Translations under genes and position numbers: made by a program
Notes under the pieces: generated by a model
What the model saw: only the letters and a program-made list of their open reading frames with translations
Database searches by the model: none
Told to the model about the DNA's origin: nothing
Source of the DNA: Clostridia bacterium
GTDB lineage: Bacteria > Bacillota > Clostridia > Oscillospirales > Acutalibacteraceae
Length of the DNA: 64,000 bases
Direction of reading: 5' to 3'
NCBI GenBank assembly: GCA_017399065.1
Contig: JAFQEL010000041.1
Location: 1 to 64,000 of the forward strand
Part shown: positions 8,135 through 16,533 of the stretch, piece by piece
How positions within the stretch are numbered: position 1 is the first letter of the stretch
Layout: each line of letters begins with the position of its first letter

Positions 8135-10024
8135 ATGAAAAAATTTCTCTGCGTTTTTCTGTCGGTAATTATTCTGGCAGCTTCGTGCCTTTGCTTTGCA
8201 CAGGGATACAGCTTTGATGACCTTGATGAGGGCGTTTCCGAATATCCCGTTATTATTGTGCCGGGCTACGGCGGAGCAGGTCTTTTTACCGAAGACGGTG
8301 AGCGAGTCTGGGGACCCGATATAGGCGCGATGGCACTCGGCTTGCTTGAGAATATAGCAAAAACAGGGCGTGCTCTGGGTAATCTTATGGCGGGTGATGC
8401 TAAGCTTATCGGTGAAGTTGTCGGTGAGCAAGTCGTTGACAAGCTCGGTATTCTGCGCTGTAACGATGACGGCACAAGTGCTCATCCGCTTAGCCCGATT
8501 TCTGTTGAGGCGGCTGAAACCAATACTGCGGCACTGAATGAAAAATTCCCCGACGGTGCCAATACATACGAGCTTGAGATTCAGACAGAGCTGAAGAAGT
8601 ATCTCGACCCGTCACGCATCTATAATTTTACGTGCGATTTCAGAATGGGCGCGGAGTATAACGCAAATATGCTGCGTGATTATATCGACAGCGTGCTTGA
8701 GCACAGCGGTGCAGATAAAGTAAATATCTATTCTCTCAGCCACGGCGGTCAGGTTACTGCGACTTATCTTGCACTCTACGGCGACGATAACAAGGTTGAC
8801 AATGTTATTATGACGTCTCCCGCGATAGGCGGTGCAGGTATTGCATACGACCCGTTTGCAGGTGAGATCGATTTTGATGAGGAAACTCTTATCAGGTTTA
8901 TTGAACAGGGCGTTATGATTGAAGAAGATATAAACTGGCTTCTCAAGGCTAATTGGCTTGGTATCCTTGATGATATTCTTTATGCGGTCAAGCCCTATTT
9001 CTATCAGGTTATGGGCAACTGGGGCAGCATATGGGACTTTATGCCGCTTGATAAGTACGACGGTGCAAAAGAGCTTCTTCTCGACGAAACAAAGCACGCA
9101 GGTCTTATCGCAAAGAGTGACCGTTTCCATTATGATATATTCCCAACAATAGGCGAGAGACTCCGTTACCTTCGCGAAGAGTACGGTATGAATATCTCGA
9201 TTATCGCAGGCTACGGCAACAGAATTATTTCCGGTATGAATGAGGATTCGGATTCGATAATCACTCTTTCAAGTGCAACGGGTGCAACAACACCTCCCTT
9301 CGGTCAGAGATTTGCTGACGGTTACGTGCAGATCAATGACTGCGACGGCAAATACAAAGTTTCACCCGATATGACGGTGGATGCTTCAACCTGCTATCTG
9401 CCCGACAATACCTGGTTTATAAAGGGTATGTTCCACGCATTTGTTGTGTTTGACGATTACACAATGGAGCTTGTTATGAAGCTTCTTCTTACCGATGAGA
9501 TAACCGACGTTTATTCTGACGGGCGTTTTCCGCAGTTCAGGGATTCGACAAGCCTTTGCCATTCTGTCTGGGCACATTTCGATAACAACGTTTCGGGCTA
9601 TGTGAATTCCGACTCAAAGAAGCTTGTTGTTACAAATATCTGTGCAGATTCTAATATCAATGTTACTGCAGTTGTATGCAAGGGGCTTGACATTAAGTTT
9701 AAGGTTGACCCTACCGTAAAGCTTGCCCCCGGTGAGAGTATTGAGCTTGAGTACGTCGGCGAAATACCGCAGGTGAGCGGTAAGCAGGCTGACATTACGG
9801 TTTACTACCTTGCGGATAATCTCACTCCTGCAGGCTACCGCACACAGGGCTATACCGTGATGAACGGTGAAGCCATTGAGGGCGGCGGTGCTCTTGTGAA
9901 CGTTGGCGGTGAACCTGTTATCTGTGGTGCTCTTGCAAATCTGCTCAAGTCTCTCGGGCTCTATGAGTTTATTACAATGGTGGTTGAAGTGCTTATGTTT
10001 GCATTCTCAGCTATAAGCATCTGA
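8135..10024 (+). CDS. Secreted LCAT-like alpha/beta hydrolase (lipase/acyltransferase)
   Basis: 629 residues. Signal peptide about 1-23. The mature part opens with YPVIIVPGYGGAG, the oxyanion-side loop of lecithin:cholesterol acyltransferase-like hydrolases. The nucleophile is probably S202 in YSLSHGGQ. The acid and histidine lie further on, the histidine perhaps in KGMFHAFVV. After the hydrolase there is a beta-sandwich-like region, and a hydrophobic C-terminal tail of about 25 residues resembling that of the 4712 protein. It is expected to cleave or transfer acyl groups of lipids outside the membrane; the substrate is unknown. AAAGGGCGG lies before the ATG. It is followed closely by a DUF4434 protein, FAD oxidoreductase and GH4. 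Confidence 0.8.
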   Translation: MKKFLCVFLSVIILAASCLCFAQGYSFDDLDEGVSEYPVIIVPGYGGAGLFTEDGERVWGPDIGAMALGLLENIAKTGRALGNLMAGDAKLIGEVVGEQVVDKLGILRCNDDGTSAHPLSPISVEAAETNTAALNEKFPDGANTYELEIQTELKKYLDPSRIYNFTCDFRMGAEYNANMLRDYIDSVLEHSGADKVNIYSLSHGGQVTATYLALYGDDNKVDNVIMTSPAIGGAGIAYDPFAGEIDFDEETLIRFIEQGVMIEEDINWLLKANWLGILDDILYAVKPYFYQVMGNWGSIWDFMPLDKYDGAKELLLDETKHAGLIAKSDRFHYDIFPTIGERLRYLREEYGMNISIIAGYGNRIISGMNEDSDSIITLSSATGATTPPFGQRFADGYVQINDCDGKYKVSPDMTVDASTCYLPDNTWFIKGMFHAFVVFDDYTMELVMKLLLTDEITDVYSDGRFPQFRDSTSLCHSVWAHFDNNVSGYVNSDSKKLVVTNICADSNINVTAVVCKGLDIKFKVDPTVKLAPGESIELEYVGEIPQVSGKQADITVYYLADNLTPAGYRTQGYTVMNGEAIEGGGALVNVGGEPVICGALANLLKSLGLYEFITMVVEVLMFAFSAISI

Positions 10025-10032
10025 TAATTTTT

Positions 10033-10061
10033 CTCCGTAATGTCAAGGCGGCATTACGGAG
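10033..10061 (+). terminator. Hairpin between the hydrolase and DUF4434 genes
   Basis: Perfect 10-bp inverted repeat CTCCGTAATG/CATTACGGAG (10033-10042, 10052-10061) directly after the hydrolase stop. The following T-run is weak, so it may only partly terminate or may protect the mRNA. Confidence 0.5.
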
Positions 10062-10081
10062 ATCGTTTTGGAGTTGATATT

Positions 10082-11431
10082 ATGTTTGTTGCAATCAAAA
10101 ACCTTTTTACAGCTTTGCTTGCCCTTATAGTTGGTGCAGCACCGTTCAGCGGTCAGTTGCCCGAAGAACGCAAGTGCAATCCCGAATTCAACGGCACATT
10201 TCTGCAATCCTGGGCAAGCAGCTCGTGGGATGAAGCACGCTGGGCAGAAGAGATCGACAATATGCTTGATGACGGCATTGAATACCTTATTCTGCAGGAT
10301 ATAGCAAATATGGATTCGAACGGCAGCTGGACTGTTTACTACGACGAGAGTTTGCCTGCTTTTGATAATGCGGCTGACGGTGGTGATGTTGTCGGTGCGG
10401 CACTTGAAGCCTGCAAGGGCAGCGGAATCAAGGTGTTTATAGGTCTTGCAATGTGTGACTCGTTCTGGACAGTTGGCAATTTCTTCGGCGATTATACTCG
10501 TGTTTGTGATGTTGCCGCTGATATGGTAAGGGATATTTATAATAAATATTATACCGATTATTCCGATGCTTTTTACGGTTGGTATTTTACACCCGAGGTC
10601 AACAATATGATTAATTGTGCACCGCTTATGGGCAAGATGGCAAATGGCCTTAACAAGGTAATTGATGCAATTAACGAAACAGAGGCTTCACTTCCTCTGC
10701 TTATAAGTCCGTTTACTGCCGACTATCTTTCTTTCGGTAAGGCTGCCGCATACGCTGATTGGCTCACTTTCTTTGAAAAAGTCAACTGGCGTGACGGTGA
10801 TATTATTGCTCCGCAGGATGCTGTAGGTGCAGACTGGATTGATGAAAGTGAGCTTGTGCGTATATGGGAGATGTATTCTGCCGCAGTTGATAGAATTGAT
10901 GCAGATGTAAAGCTCTGGGCAAATGTTGAGAATTTTGATATCGCAATAGGTCCGAGCCCTCTGGGAGGCATAATTCTTCGTGATGAAACTGAGAATATTG
11001 AGTCCGTAACGGCGACGCTTGACCGCTTTGTAAGGCAGATGGATATAGCTTCGCGTTACTGTGAAAACATTATAACCTTCTCATATTCTCATTATTACAG
11101 TAAGTCTATGGTAAAGCCGTTTTATATTGAAACCTATCACGATTATGTTTCAAACGGCTATGTGCTCGAGTCACAGGCACCGACAGCACCTGCAAACCTT
11201 GCAAAGTCGGCAGATGAAAACGGTGTAACAATTGCTTGGGATGAGTCAAACGATAATTTCGGTATCGCATATTACAGAGTTACAAAAAACGGCGAATTCT
11301 TTACAAGAATAGAAAACTACAAGTGGGATTATCCGCTTGAGATTACCGACCCGCAGGGTACGGAAGCTGACATTTATGCTGTTGTTGCGTGCGATGCGGC
11401 AGGTAATTTTTCAATGATTTCAGAGGTTTGA
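10082..11431 (+). CDS. DUF4434-type TIM-barrel protein with C-terminal fibronectin-like domain
   Basis: About 449 residues. The N-terminus MFVAIKNLFTALLALIVGAA is a short hydrophobic segment. The core begins NGTFLQSWASSSWDEARW and continues with DGIEYLILQDIA and KVFIGLAM, which matches the DUF4434 family, a glycoside-hydrolase-like barrel of unknown activity. Acidic residues in GWYFTPEVNN could be catalytic. The end (APTAPANLAKSADENGVTI...) looks like a fibronectin type III domain. The frame is open from 10040, but that start falls inside the hairpin. The ATG at 10082 has TTTTGGAG at ideal spacing. Its stop overlaps the next gene's start region. Confidence 0.75.
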   Translation: MFVAIKNLFTALLALIVGAAPFSGQLPEERKCNPEFNGTFLQSWASSSWDEARWAEEIDNMLDDGIEYLILQDIANMDSNGSWTVYYDESLPAFDNAADGGDVVGAALEACKGSGIKVFIGLAMCDSFWTVGNFFGDYTRVCDVAADMVRDIYNKYYTDYSDAFYGWYFTPEVNNMINCAPLMGKMANGLNKVIDAINETEASLPLLISPFTADYLSFGKAAAYADWLTFFEKVNWRDGDIIAPQDAVGADWIDESELVRIWEMYSAAVDRIDADVKLWANVENFDIAIGPSPLGGIILRDETENIESVTATLDRFVRQMDIASRYCENIITFSYSHYYSKSMVKPFYIETYHDYVSNGYVLESQAPTAPANLAKSADENGVTIAWDESNDNFGIAYYRVTKNGEFFTRIENYKWDYPLEITDPQGTEADIYAVVACDAAGNFSMISEV

Positions 11432-11433
11432 TC

Positions 11434-12735
11434 ATGCAGTACACTAAACAGCTTGAAATAAAATACAGTGTTGATGTTTTTGTTGCAGGCGGCGGTGCGG
11501 CAGGCGTTGCCGCTGCTGTTGCTGCGGCACGTTCGGGGAAAAAGGTTTTCTTGGCAGAAGCGGCAGGCTGCCTCGGCGGTATGGGTACAACGGGTCTTGT
11601 GCCTGCTTTTGCTCCGTTCAGTGATGGAGTGAATATCGTTGCATCAGGTATCGGCTACGAAATAAAACAAGCTCTTAAAAACACTGTTCCCGTCAATTCA
11701 TCAGAATGGGGCAGCCGTTGGTCAACAATTGATGCTGAAGAATTGAAGCGAGAGTATGACCGTTTGTTAAAGGCTGAGGGTGTTGATTTTTCGTTTTTTA
11801 CATCTGTGTGTGATGTTGTATGTGACGGCAGAAAAATTGATGCTGTAATTCTGACTTCCAAAAGCGGTATGTTTGCCGTAAAAGCTGATATCTATATCGA
11901 CTGTACGGGCGACGGCGACTTGTGCGCCTTGGGCGGCGGTGAGTTTGAGATAGGTGATGAGAATAACTGTGTTATGCCGGGCACTCTTTGCTCACTTTGG
12001 GCTTATATTGATGATGATAAAATCGGTAACGATCAAAGCGAATTTATCGAAAAAGCTTATGCCGACGGTGTTCTTACATACAAAGACCGACATCTGCCGG
12101 GCATGTATTTTCGTCGCAACGGTATGGCAGGCGGAAATATCGGACATACCTTCGGCGTGAATCCCGTTGATGAAAAATCCCTGACCGAATCAATGGTCTG
12201 GGGCAGACAGTCAATGACCGAATACGAGAAGTATTATAAAACCTATCTTAACGGCTATGAGAATATGGTGCTGTGTGTTACTGCTCCCGTGCTTGGTGTG
12301 CGTGAATCTCGCAGGATAGTGTGTGATTATACGCTTTGCTTTGCAGATTATATGAAGCGTGCGGTCTTTGATGATGAAATCGGTCGCTACTGCTATCCCG
12401 TCGATATCCATGTGATGAACACTGATGATGAAGAATTTGAGCGGTTTTCAAATGAATACAGCATTCGCTACGGTAACGGAGAATCTTACGGTATACCTTA
12501 CCGCAGCCTTGTGCCCGTTTCGTTTTCTAATGTGTTGGTTGCAGGGCGCTGTATAGGTACTGACAGGCAGATGCAGGCTTCGGTACGTGTTATGCCGGGC
12601 TGCTTTATAACAGGTCAGGCGGCGGGTATTGCAGCGGCACTTGCCTGCGAAACACAGGATGTGAGGGCGATAGATATACCGAAACTGCAAGCTAAGCTTA
12701 AAAGCTTGGGTGCGTATTTACCTAACGCAAAATAA
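11434..12735 (+). CDS. FAD-dependent oxidoreductase (FAD_oxidored family)
   Basis: 433 residues. An N-terminal Rossmann dinucleotide motif, VAGGGAAGVAAAVAAARSG, is followed by CLGGMGTTGLVPAF, typical of the PF12831-like FAD oxidoreductases often found next to sugar-degradation genes. Later blocks IDCTGDGDLCALGGG and the C-terminal ARVMPGCFITGQAAGIAAAL-type region (here VRVMPGCFITGQAAG) complete the FAD site. It is probably cytoplasmic. It starts 2 bases after the upstream stop, so it is translationally coupled; AGAGG precedes the ATG at 11434 (an upstream TTG at 11428 is less likely). It probably acts on a substrate released by the preceding exoenzymes or on a sugar handled by the GH4 enzyme; the substrate is unknown. 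Confidence 0.85.
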   Translation: MQYTKQLEIKYSVDVFVAGGGAAGVAAAVAAARSGKKVFLAEAAGCLGGMGTTGLVPAFAPFSDGVNIVASGIGYEIKQALKNTVPVNSSEWGSRWSTIDAEELKREYDRLLKAEGVDFSFFTSVCDVVCDGRKIDAVILTSKSGMFAVKADIYIDCTGDGDLCALGGGEFEIGDENNCVMPGTLCSLWAYIDDDKIGNDQSEFIEKAYADGVLTYKDRHLPGMYFRRNGMAGGNIGHTFGVNPVDEKSLTESMVWGRQSMTEYEKYYKTYLNGYENMVLCVTAPVLGVRESRRIVCDYTLCFADYMKRAVFDDEIGRYCYPVDIHVMNTDDEEFERFSNEYSIRYGNGESYGIPYRSLVPVSFSNVLVAGRCIGTDRQMQASVRVMPGCFITGQAAGIAAALACETQDVRAIDIPKLQAKLKSLGAYLPNAK

Positions 12736-12890
12736 AACGGTATAATTTTGTCGCAATCTGTCTTTAAACAATGTAAAGCCGTGAGACTTTACAAAACAGA
12801 GCTTTGGCAACAGATTTAGGACAATATGAATTTTAACAATATGTATGTTGATTAAAATCTGTGTTCAACAAAATATAGAAATAATTTAAG

Positions 12891-12924
12891 CTGTGTGAAG
12901 TATTTATGCTTTACACAGTTTTTT
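12891..12924 (+). terminator. Intrinsic terminator after the FAD oxidoreductase
   Basis: 10-bp stem CTGTGTGAAG with CTTTACACAG (12891-12900, 12909-12918), then TTTTTT. It lies in the 314-base gap before the GH4 gene. The rest of the gap holds a small GTAAAG/CTTTAC hairpin (12773-12791) and the GH4 promoter. Confidence 0.85.
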
Positions 12925-12976
12925 GTTGCACAAAAACAGATGCCATATTTTGTACAGTTTTTCGTACCTCTTTTCC

Positions 12977-13006
12977 TTGACCTTGCAAGAAGAATTGTTG
13001 TATATT
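12977..13006 (+). promoter_or_regulatory. Promoter of the GH4 gene
   Basis: TTGACC (12977-12982), an 18-bp spacer and TATATT (13001-13006), 44 bases upstream of the ATG, with GAAAGG as ribosome site. Confidence 0.6.
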
Positions 13007-13049
13007 TGTTTTAATAATTAATATTATTCAAACGAAAGGATGATATACA

Positions 13050-14393
13050 ATGAAAATTACATTTATGGGTGCAGGCAGTACCGTTTTTGCAAGAAATGTT
13101 CTCGGCGACTGTATGTGCACAGAGGCTCTTTGCGAGTCTGAAATTGCTCTCTACGATATAGACAAACAGCGTCTTGAGGATTCTGAAATTATCCTCAGCG
13201 CAATCAATAAAAATGTCAACGGCGGCAAGGCAAAAATCAAGACATATCTCGGCGTTGAAAACCGCAAGGATGCACTCCGCGGTGCAAACTTTGTTGTCAA
13301 TGCAATTCAGGTCGGTCTTTACGACCCCTGCACAATTACCGATTTTGAAATTCCGAAGAAGTACGGCCTTCGTCAGACTATTGCCGACACGCTTGGCATC
13401 GGCGGCATTATGCGTGGCCTGCGTACAATCCCCGTGCTTGAGGATTTTGCACGCGATATGCAGGAGGTCTGCCCCGATGCGTGGTTCCTCAACTACACAA
13501 ATCCCATGGCAATCCTTACAGGCTATATGACCCGTTATACAGGTATCAAGACTGTCGGTCTTTGCCACTCTGTCCAGTCTTGCTCAAAAGATCTTCTTCA
13601 TCACGTCGGTATGGATGACAAAATCGAGGGCAGATATGACCGTATTGCAGGTATCAACCATATGGCTTGGCTGCTCGAAATCCACGATAAGGACGGCAAC
13701 GACCTCTATCCCGAAATCAGACGCAGAGCGGCGGAAATCAACGCAGCCGCACTTGCAACCTCTGACCCCGAGAAGAAGCACAGCGATATGGTAAGATTTG
13801 ACTATATCAAGCGCCTCGGATATTATTGCACAGAGTCAAGCGAGCACAATGCAGAGTACAATATGTTCTATATCAAGGATAAGTACCCGAACCTTGTTGC
13901 TGATTTCAACATTCCTCTTGACGAGTATCCGCGCCGCTGTGTAAACCAGATTGAGCGTTGGGCAAGGGAGAAGGCAGAGATTCTTGACAACGGTAATGTC
14001 ACTCATACTCGCTCACACGAGTACGCTTCATATATTATGGAGTCTATTGTTACCAACAAGCCTTATAAGATTGGCGGTAATGTGCTCAATACAGGCCTTA
14101 TCGACAATCTTCCTGCCGATGCCTGCGTTGAGGTGCCCTGCCTTATCGATTCAAGCGGTGTTACACCCTGCCATATGGGCAGACTTCCCGTACAGCTTGC
14201 CGCAATGAATATGACAAATATCAATCCTCAGCTTCTCACTATCGAGGCTGCCGTTACAAAGAAGAAAGAGCATATCTATCAGGCTGCTATGCTCGACCCG
14301 CACACAGGCTCAGAGCTGAGCATTGACGATATAGTCAAGATGGTTGACGAGCTTATCGAGGTTCACGGCGACTGGATGCCTAAATATCATTAA
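13050..14393 (+). CDS. GH4 alpha-galactosidase/alpha-glucosidase (NAD- and metal-dependent)
   Basis: 447 residues, normal length for GH4. The N-terminal NAD-binding motif is FMGAGSTVFARN. The conserved core has LNYTNPMAI (N151) and GLCHSVQ (C172, H173), the metal and catalytic neighbourhood of GH4. CHSVQ points to the MelA/AglA (alpha-galactosidase/alpha-glucosidase) side of the family rather than phospho-beta-glucosidases. The reaction goes through NAD+ oxidation at C3, elimination and re-addition, with Mn2+ and a reducing environment. It is cytoplasmic, with no signal peptide. It is followed 13 bases later by a phosphoesterase, probably in one operon. No transporter is visible nearby, so the physiological sugar is open. 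Confidence 0.92.
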   Translation: MKITFMGAGSTVFARNVLGDCMCTEALCESEIALYDIDKQRLEDSEIILSAINKNVNGGKAKIKTYLGVENRKDALRGANFVVNAIQVGLYDPCTITDFEIPKKYGLRQTIADTLGIGGIMRGLRTIPVLEDFARDMQEVCPDAWFLNYTNPMAILTGYMTRYTGIKTVGLCHSVQSCSKDLLHHVGMDDKIEGRYDRIAGINHMAWLLEIHDKDGNDLYPEIRRRAAEINAAALATSDPEKKHSDMVRFDYIKRLGYYCTESSEHNAEYNMFYIKDKYPNLVADFNIPLDEYPRRCVNQIERWAREKAEILDNGNVTHTRSHEYASYIMESIVTNKPYKIGGNVLNTGLIDNLPADACVEVPCLIDSSGVTPCHMGRLPVQLAAMNMTNINPQLLTIEAAVTKKKEHIYQAAMLDPHTGSELSIDDIVKMVDELIEVHGDWMPKYH

Positions 14394-14406
14394 GAGGTAA
14401 AAAGTT

Positions 14407-15396
14407 ATGGTAGCAGTATTCAGAATAATATCTGCCTTTTTTATGGCGATAACAACTCTTATCTCGTTCCCCATCGCAGGTAATATTTCTGCGGATTTCG
14501 CACCGAAGGATGCCGAAAATGTCAAGCTGACCTTTGCGGCTTTTTCCGATACGCATATGAAGGATTCGGCAACCCGTGCATTTATGCTCGAGCTCGGTCT
14601 TGCCGATATGGAAAACTCCGACTACAGACTTGATGCACTTGTCCACGCAGGCGATATCACCGACCACGCTTATGAGGAGCAGTGGCAGAAAACGGTTGAT
14701 GTTTTCTCAAAGTATGACCCTGCTGATAATATCATTCTCGCTGTCGGCAACCACGATACGTGGGGCAGTGAAGAAGATGACCGATTCCCTGAGTCGCAGG
14801 AGCGCTTTATGAAGTACGGCGGTCAGATTATGGGTACGGAGCTTGAGAAGACTTACTACTCAACAAAGGTCAACGGCTATACGTTTGTGGTTATGAGCAG
14901 TGAGGACGACGGCACAGACGCCTATGTCAGCGACGAGCAGATTGCCTGGCTTGATGCAACTATGGCTGAGGCTTCTGCTGACGGCCTGCCGATATTCCTT
15001 GTGTTCCATCAGCCGATAAACAGCAGCCACGGTCTGCCTGTTACCTGGGGTGACGATGAGCCCGAGCCGATGGACGGCGGTATCGGTGAGCAGTCAGACA
15101 AGGTTGAGGCTGTACTGCAGAAGTATGAGAATGTAATCTATATCAGCGGTCACCTTCACCTTGGTATGGGCGACAAGATTACACCGAAGCTCTGGAATTA
15201 CAGAAGCGTTGAAACCTACGGCAACATTACATCCGTAAATCTGCCTTCCTATATGTACTTCAACCCTATGGGTCAGATTATGAGCGGCACGGGCTTTGTC
15301 TTTGAGGTTTATGAAGACTGCGTGCTTGTACGCGGCAGAAGCTACTCAAGTAACGTCTGGTACACAGCTTACGAATATACAATTGATATTAAATAA
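14407..15396 (+). CDS. Membrane-associated or secreted calcineurin-like metallophosphoesterase
   Basis: 329 residues. A hydrophobic N-terminal segment of about 25 residues is followed by the metallophosphoesterase motifs in order: AAFSDTHMKD, VHAGDITDH, AVGNHDTWG, FLVFHQPIN and ISGHLHLG. All metal ligands are present, so it should be an active dinuclear phosphoesterase outside the membrane. It lies 13 bases after GH4 with GAGGTAAAAAG upstream, so it is likely co-transcribed. The pairing of an intracellular GH4 with an exported phosphoesterase suggests use of a phosphorylated or lipid-linked glycan, but this is inference. Confidence 0.85.
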   Translation: MVAVFRIISAFFMAITTLISFPIAGNISADFAPKDAENVKLTFAAFSDTHMKDSATRAFMLELGLADMENSDYRLDALVHAGDITDHAYEEQWQKTVDVFSKYDPADNIILAVGNHDTWGSEEDDRFPESQERFMKYGGQIMGTELEKTYYSTKVNGYTFVVMSSEDDGTDAYVSDEQIAWLDATMAEASADGLPIFLVFHQPINSSHGLPVTWGDDEPEPMDGGIGEQSDKVEAVLQKYENVIYISGHLHLGMGDKITPKLWNYRSVETYGNITSVNLPSYMYFNPMGQIMSGTGFVFEVYEDCVLVRGRSYSSNVWYTAYEYTIDIK

Positions 15397-15407
15397 TATT
15401 AAAATTA

Positions 15408-15445
15408 CGGCAGAGGTTTGCGCTGTGCAAGCCTCTGCCGCTTTT
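15408..15445. terminator. Bidirectional intrinsic terminator
   Basis: Strong stem CGGCAGAGG.../...CCTCTGCCG (15408-15421 with 15427-15440) followed by CTTTTTG. It separates convergent operons. Confidence 0.9.
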
Positions 15446-15450
15446 TGTTT

Positions 15451-16512
15451 TTAGCTGACTTGTTCTAATACTGCATCAATGTCAATTACCTGAGCATAGG
15501 GGATAACTTCTTTGGCGTCGGAGTATTTCTCTGCACCTGATTCATATATAACGCAGAGCTTTTCATCAACAATTTCGATGCCCTGCATAAGTGTCGGCAT
15601 CTCGACCTTGGCTACGCGGTCACTTTTGTCGCAGCCGTAGAAGGGGACGTCCTCACCGTCAATATTAACGGTGCCGATGCTCCATTCGGTGTAAGGTGCA
15701 TATATCTGCAGTGCCGAGTCGTTGTATCTGCCGTATGACGTGCTGAAAATAACGGTTTTATCGGGAAGCACAGACATACCCTGTACCTCGTCAGGCACTG
15801 AAATTACAGCTTCAAGCTTCAGCTTACCTTCGCTGTCAACGCTGTAGCCGCAAGCCCATGAGTGATTCTTACCGTAAGCGTGTGCGGGATTTACTTCGTA
15901 ACCGCCGCTCTTTGTATAAAACTCACCGACCCATATCATATCATCGGAGCAGCCGAGAAATGAACCCTTGACGGGTACCTGAAATTTGTCATCATAAGCA
16001 AGCTCGTCGCCGCTTTTGGCTTTGATAATGTCGTCGGCAGAAAGCTGATAGAGGTATCCGCCTTTCTCTGAGTTTCCTCCCGAAGCTACCCGGATATTAT
16101 TACCTTTTACGGAGATTCCTCCTGCGTGTGCGGTGAAATCCTTAAGTATGATTTCTTTTGTCGTGTTTGTTTCTGCGTCAACCGCGTAAATTCTGGAGTT
16201 ACCGTCATTCGTGTAACCGCTTATGAGAAACATTCCAAGCTCGTCACTGTAGCAAAGTCCCTGCGGCACAAAGCCACTGCCGAGACCCGGTATGTCAAAT
16301 GCAAAATCGGTATATTCATCAATGTTAATCCGTGTATATCCGCCTGCCAATATGTCGGATATATCGCCGAAAACTATTGAGAAAAAGCGTACGATACCGT
16401 CAAAGAATGATGTGAAAGCGTCGCCGATCCCCTGCATACTTGCCGCAGAGGCACCAAATGTCAGTGACAATGCAAGCGTAATGCAGATAACTGCTCTGAT
16501 AAGCTTTTTCAT
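15451..16512 (-). CDS. Secreted beta-propeller-like protein of unknown function
   Basis: 353 residues. Signal peptide ending near ASAAS, then an amphipathic hydrophobic stretch (GDAFTSFFDGIVRFFSIVFG), then repeated short beta motifs such as LGMFLISGYTNDGNSRIYAVD, AGGISVKGNNIRVASGG and MIWVGEFYTKSGG. These look like blades of a YVTN/WD-type propeller. There is no enzymatic motif. It is the last gene of the ABC exporter operon (21 bases after the second exporter subunit, AAAGGAG ribosome site) and so lies under the same attenuator. Its job might be linked to the exporter's substrate, but nothing in the sequence proves this. Confidence 0.65.
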   Translation of the reverse strand: MKKLIRAVICITLALSLTFGASAASMQGIGDAFTSFFDGIVRFFSIVFGDISDILAGGYTRINIDEYTDFAFDIPGLGSGFVPQGLCYSDELGMFLISGYTNDGNSRIYAVDAETNTTKEIILKDFTAHAGGISVKGNNIRVASGGNSEKGGYLYQLSADDIIKAKSGDELAYDDKFQVPVKGSFLGCSDDMIWVGEFYTKSGGYEVNPAHAYGKNHSWACGYSVDSEGKLKLEAVISVPDEVQGMSVLPDKTVIFSTSYGRYNDSALQIYAPYTEWSIGTVNIDGEDVPFYGCDKSDRVAKVEMPTLMQGIEIVDEKLCVIYESGAEKYSDAKEVIPYAQVIDIDAVLEQVS

Positions 16513-16533
16513 TTGCTTTGTGCTCCTTTTTCG

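Noticed and set aside
8057-9130. Long open frames on the strand opposite the LCAT-like gene and elsewhere (for example 25160-26158 minus)
   Set aside because: They lie fully within well-supported genes, lack ribosome sites and encode Cys/Val-rich sequence typical of antisense shadows.
10040-10081. Upstream start of the DUF4434 protein
   Set aside because: The ATG lies within a perfect hairpin and lacks a ribosome site, while ATG 10082 has one.
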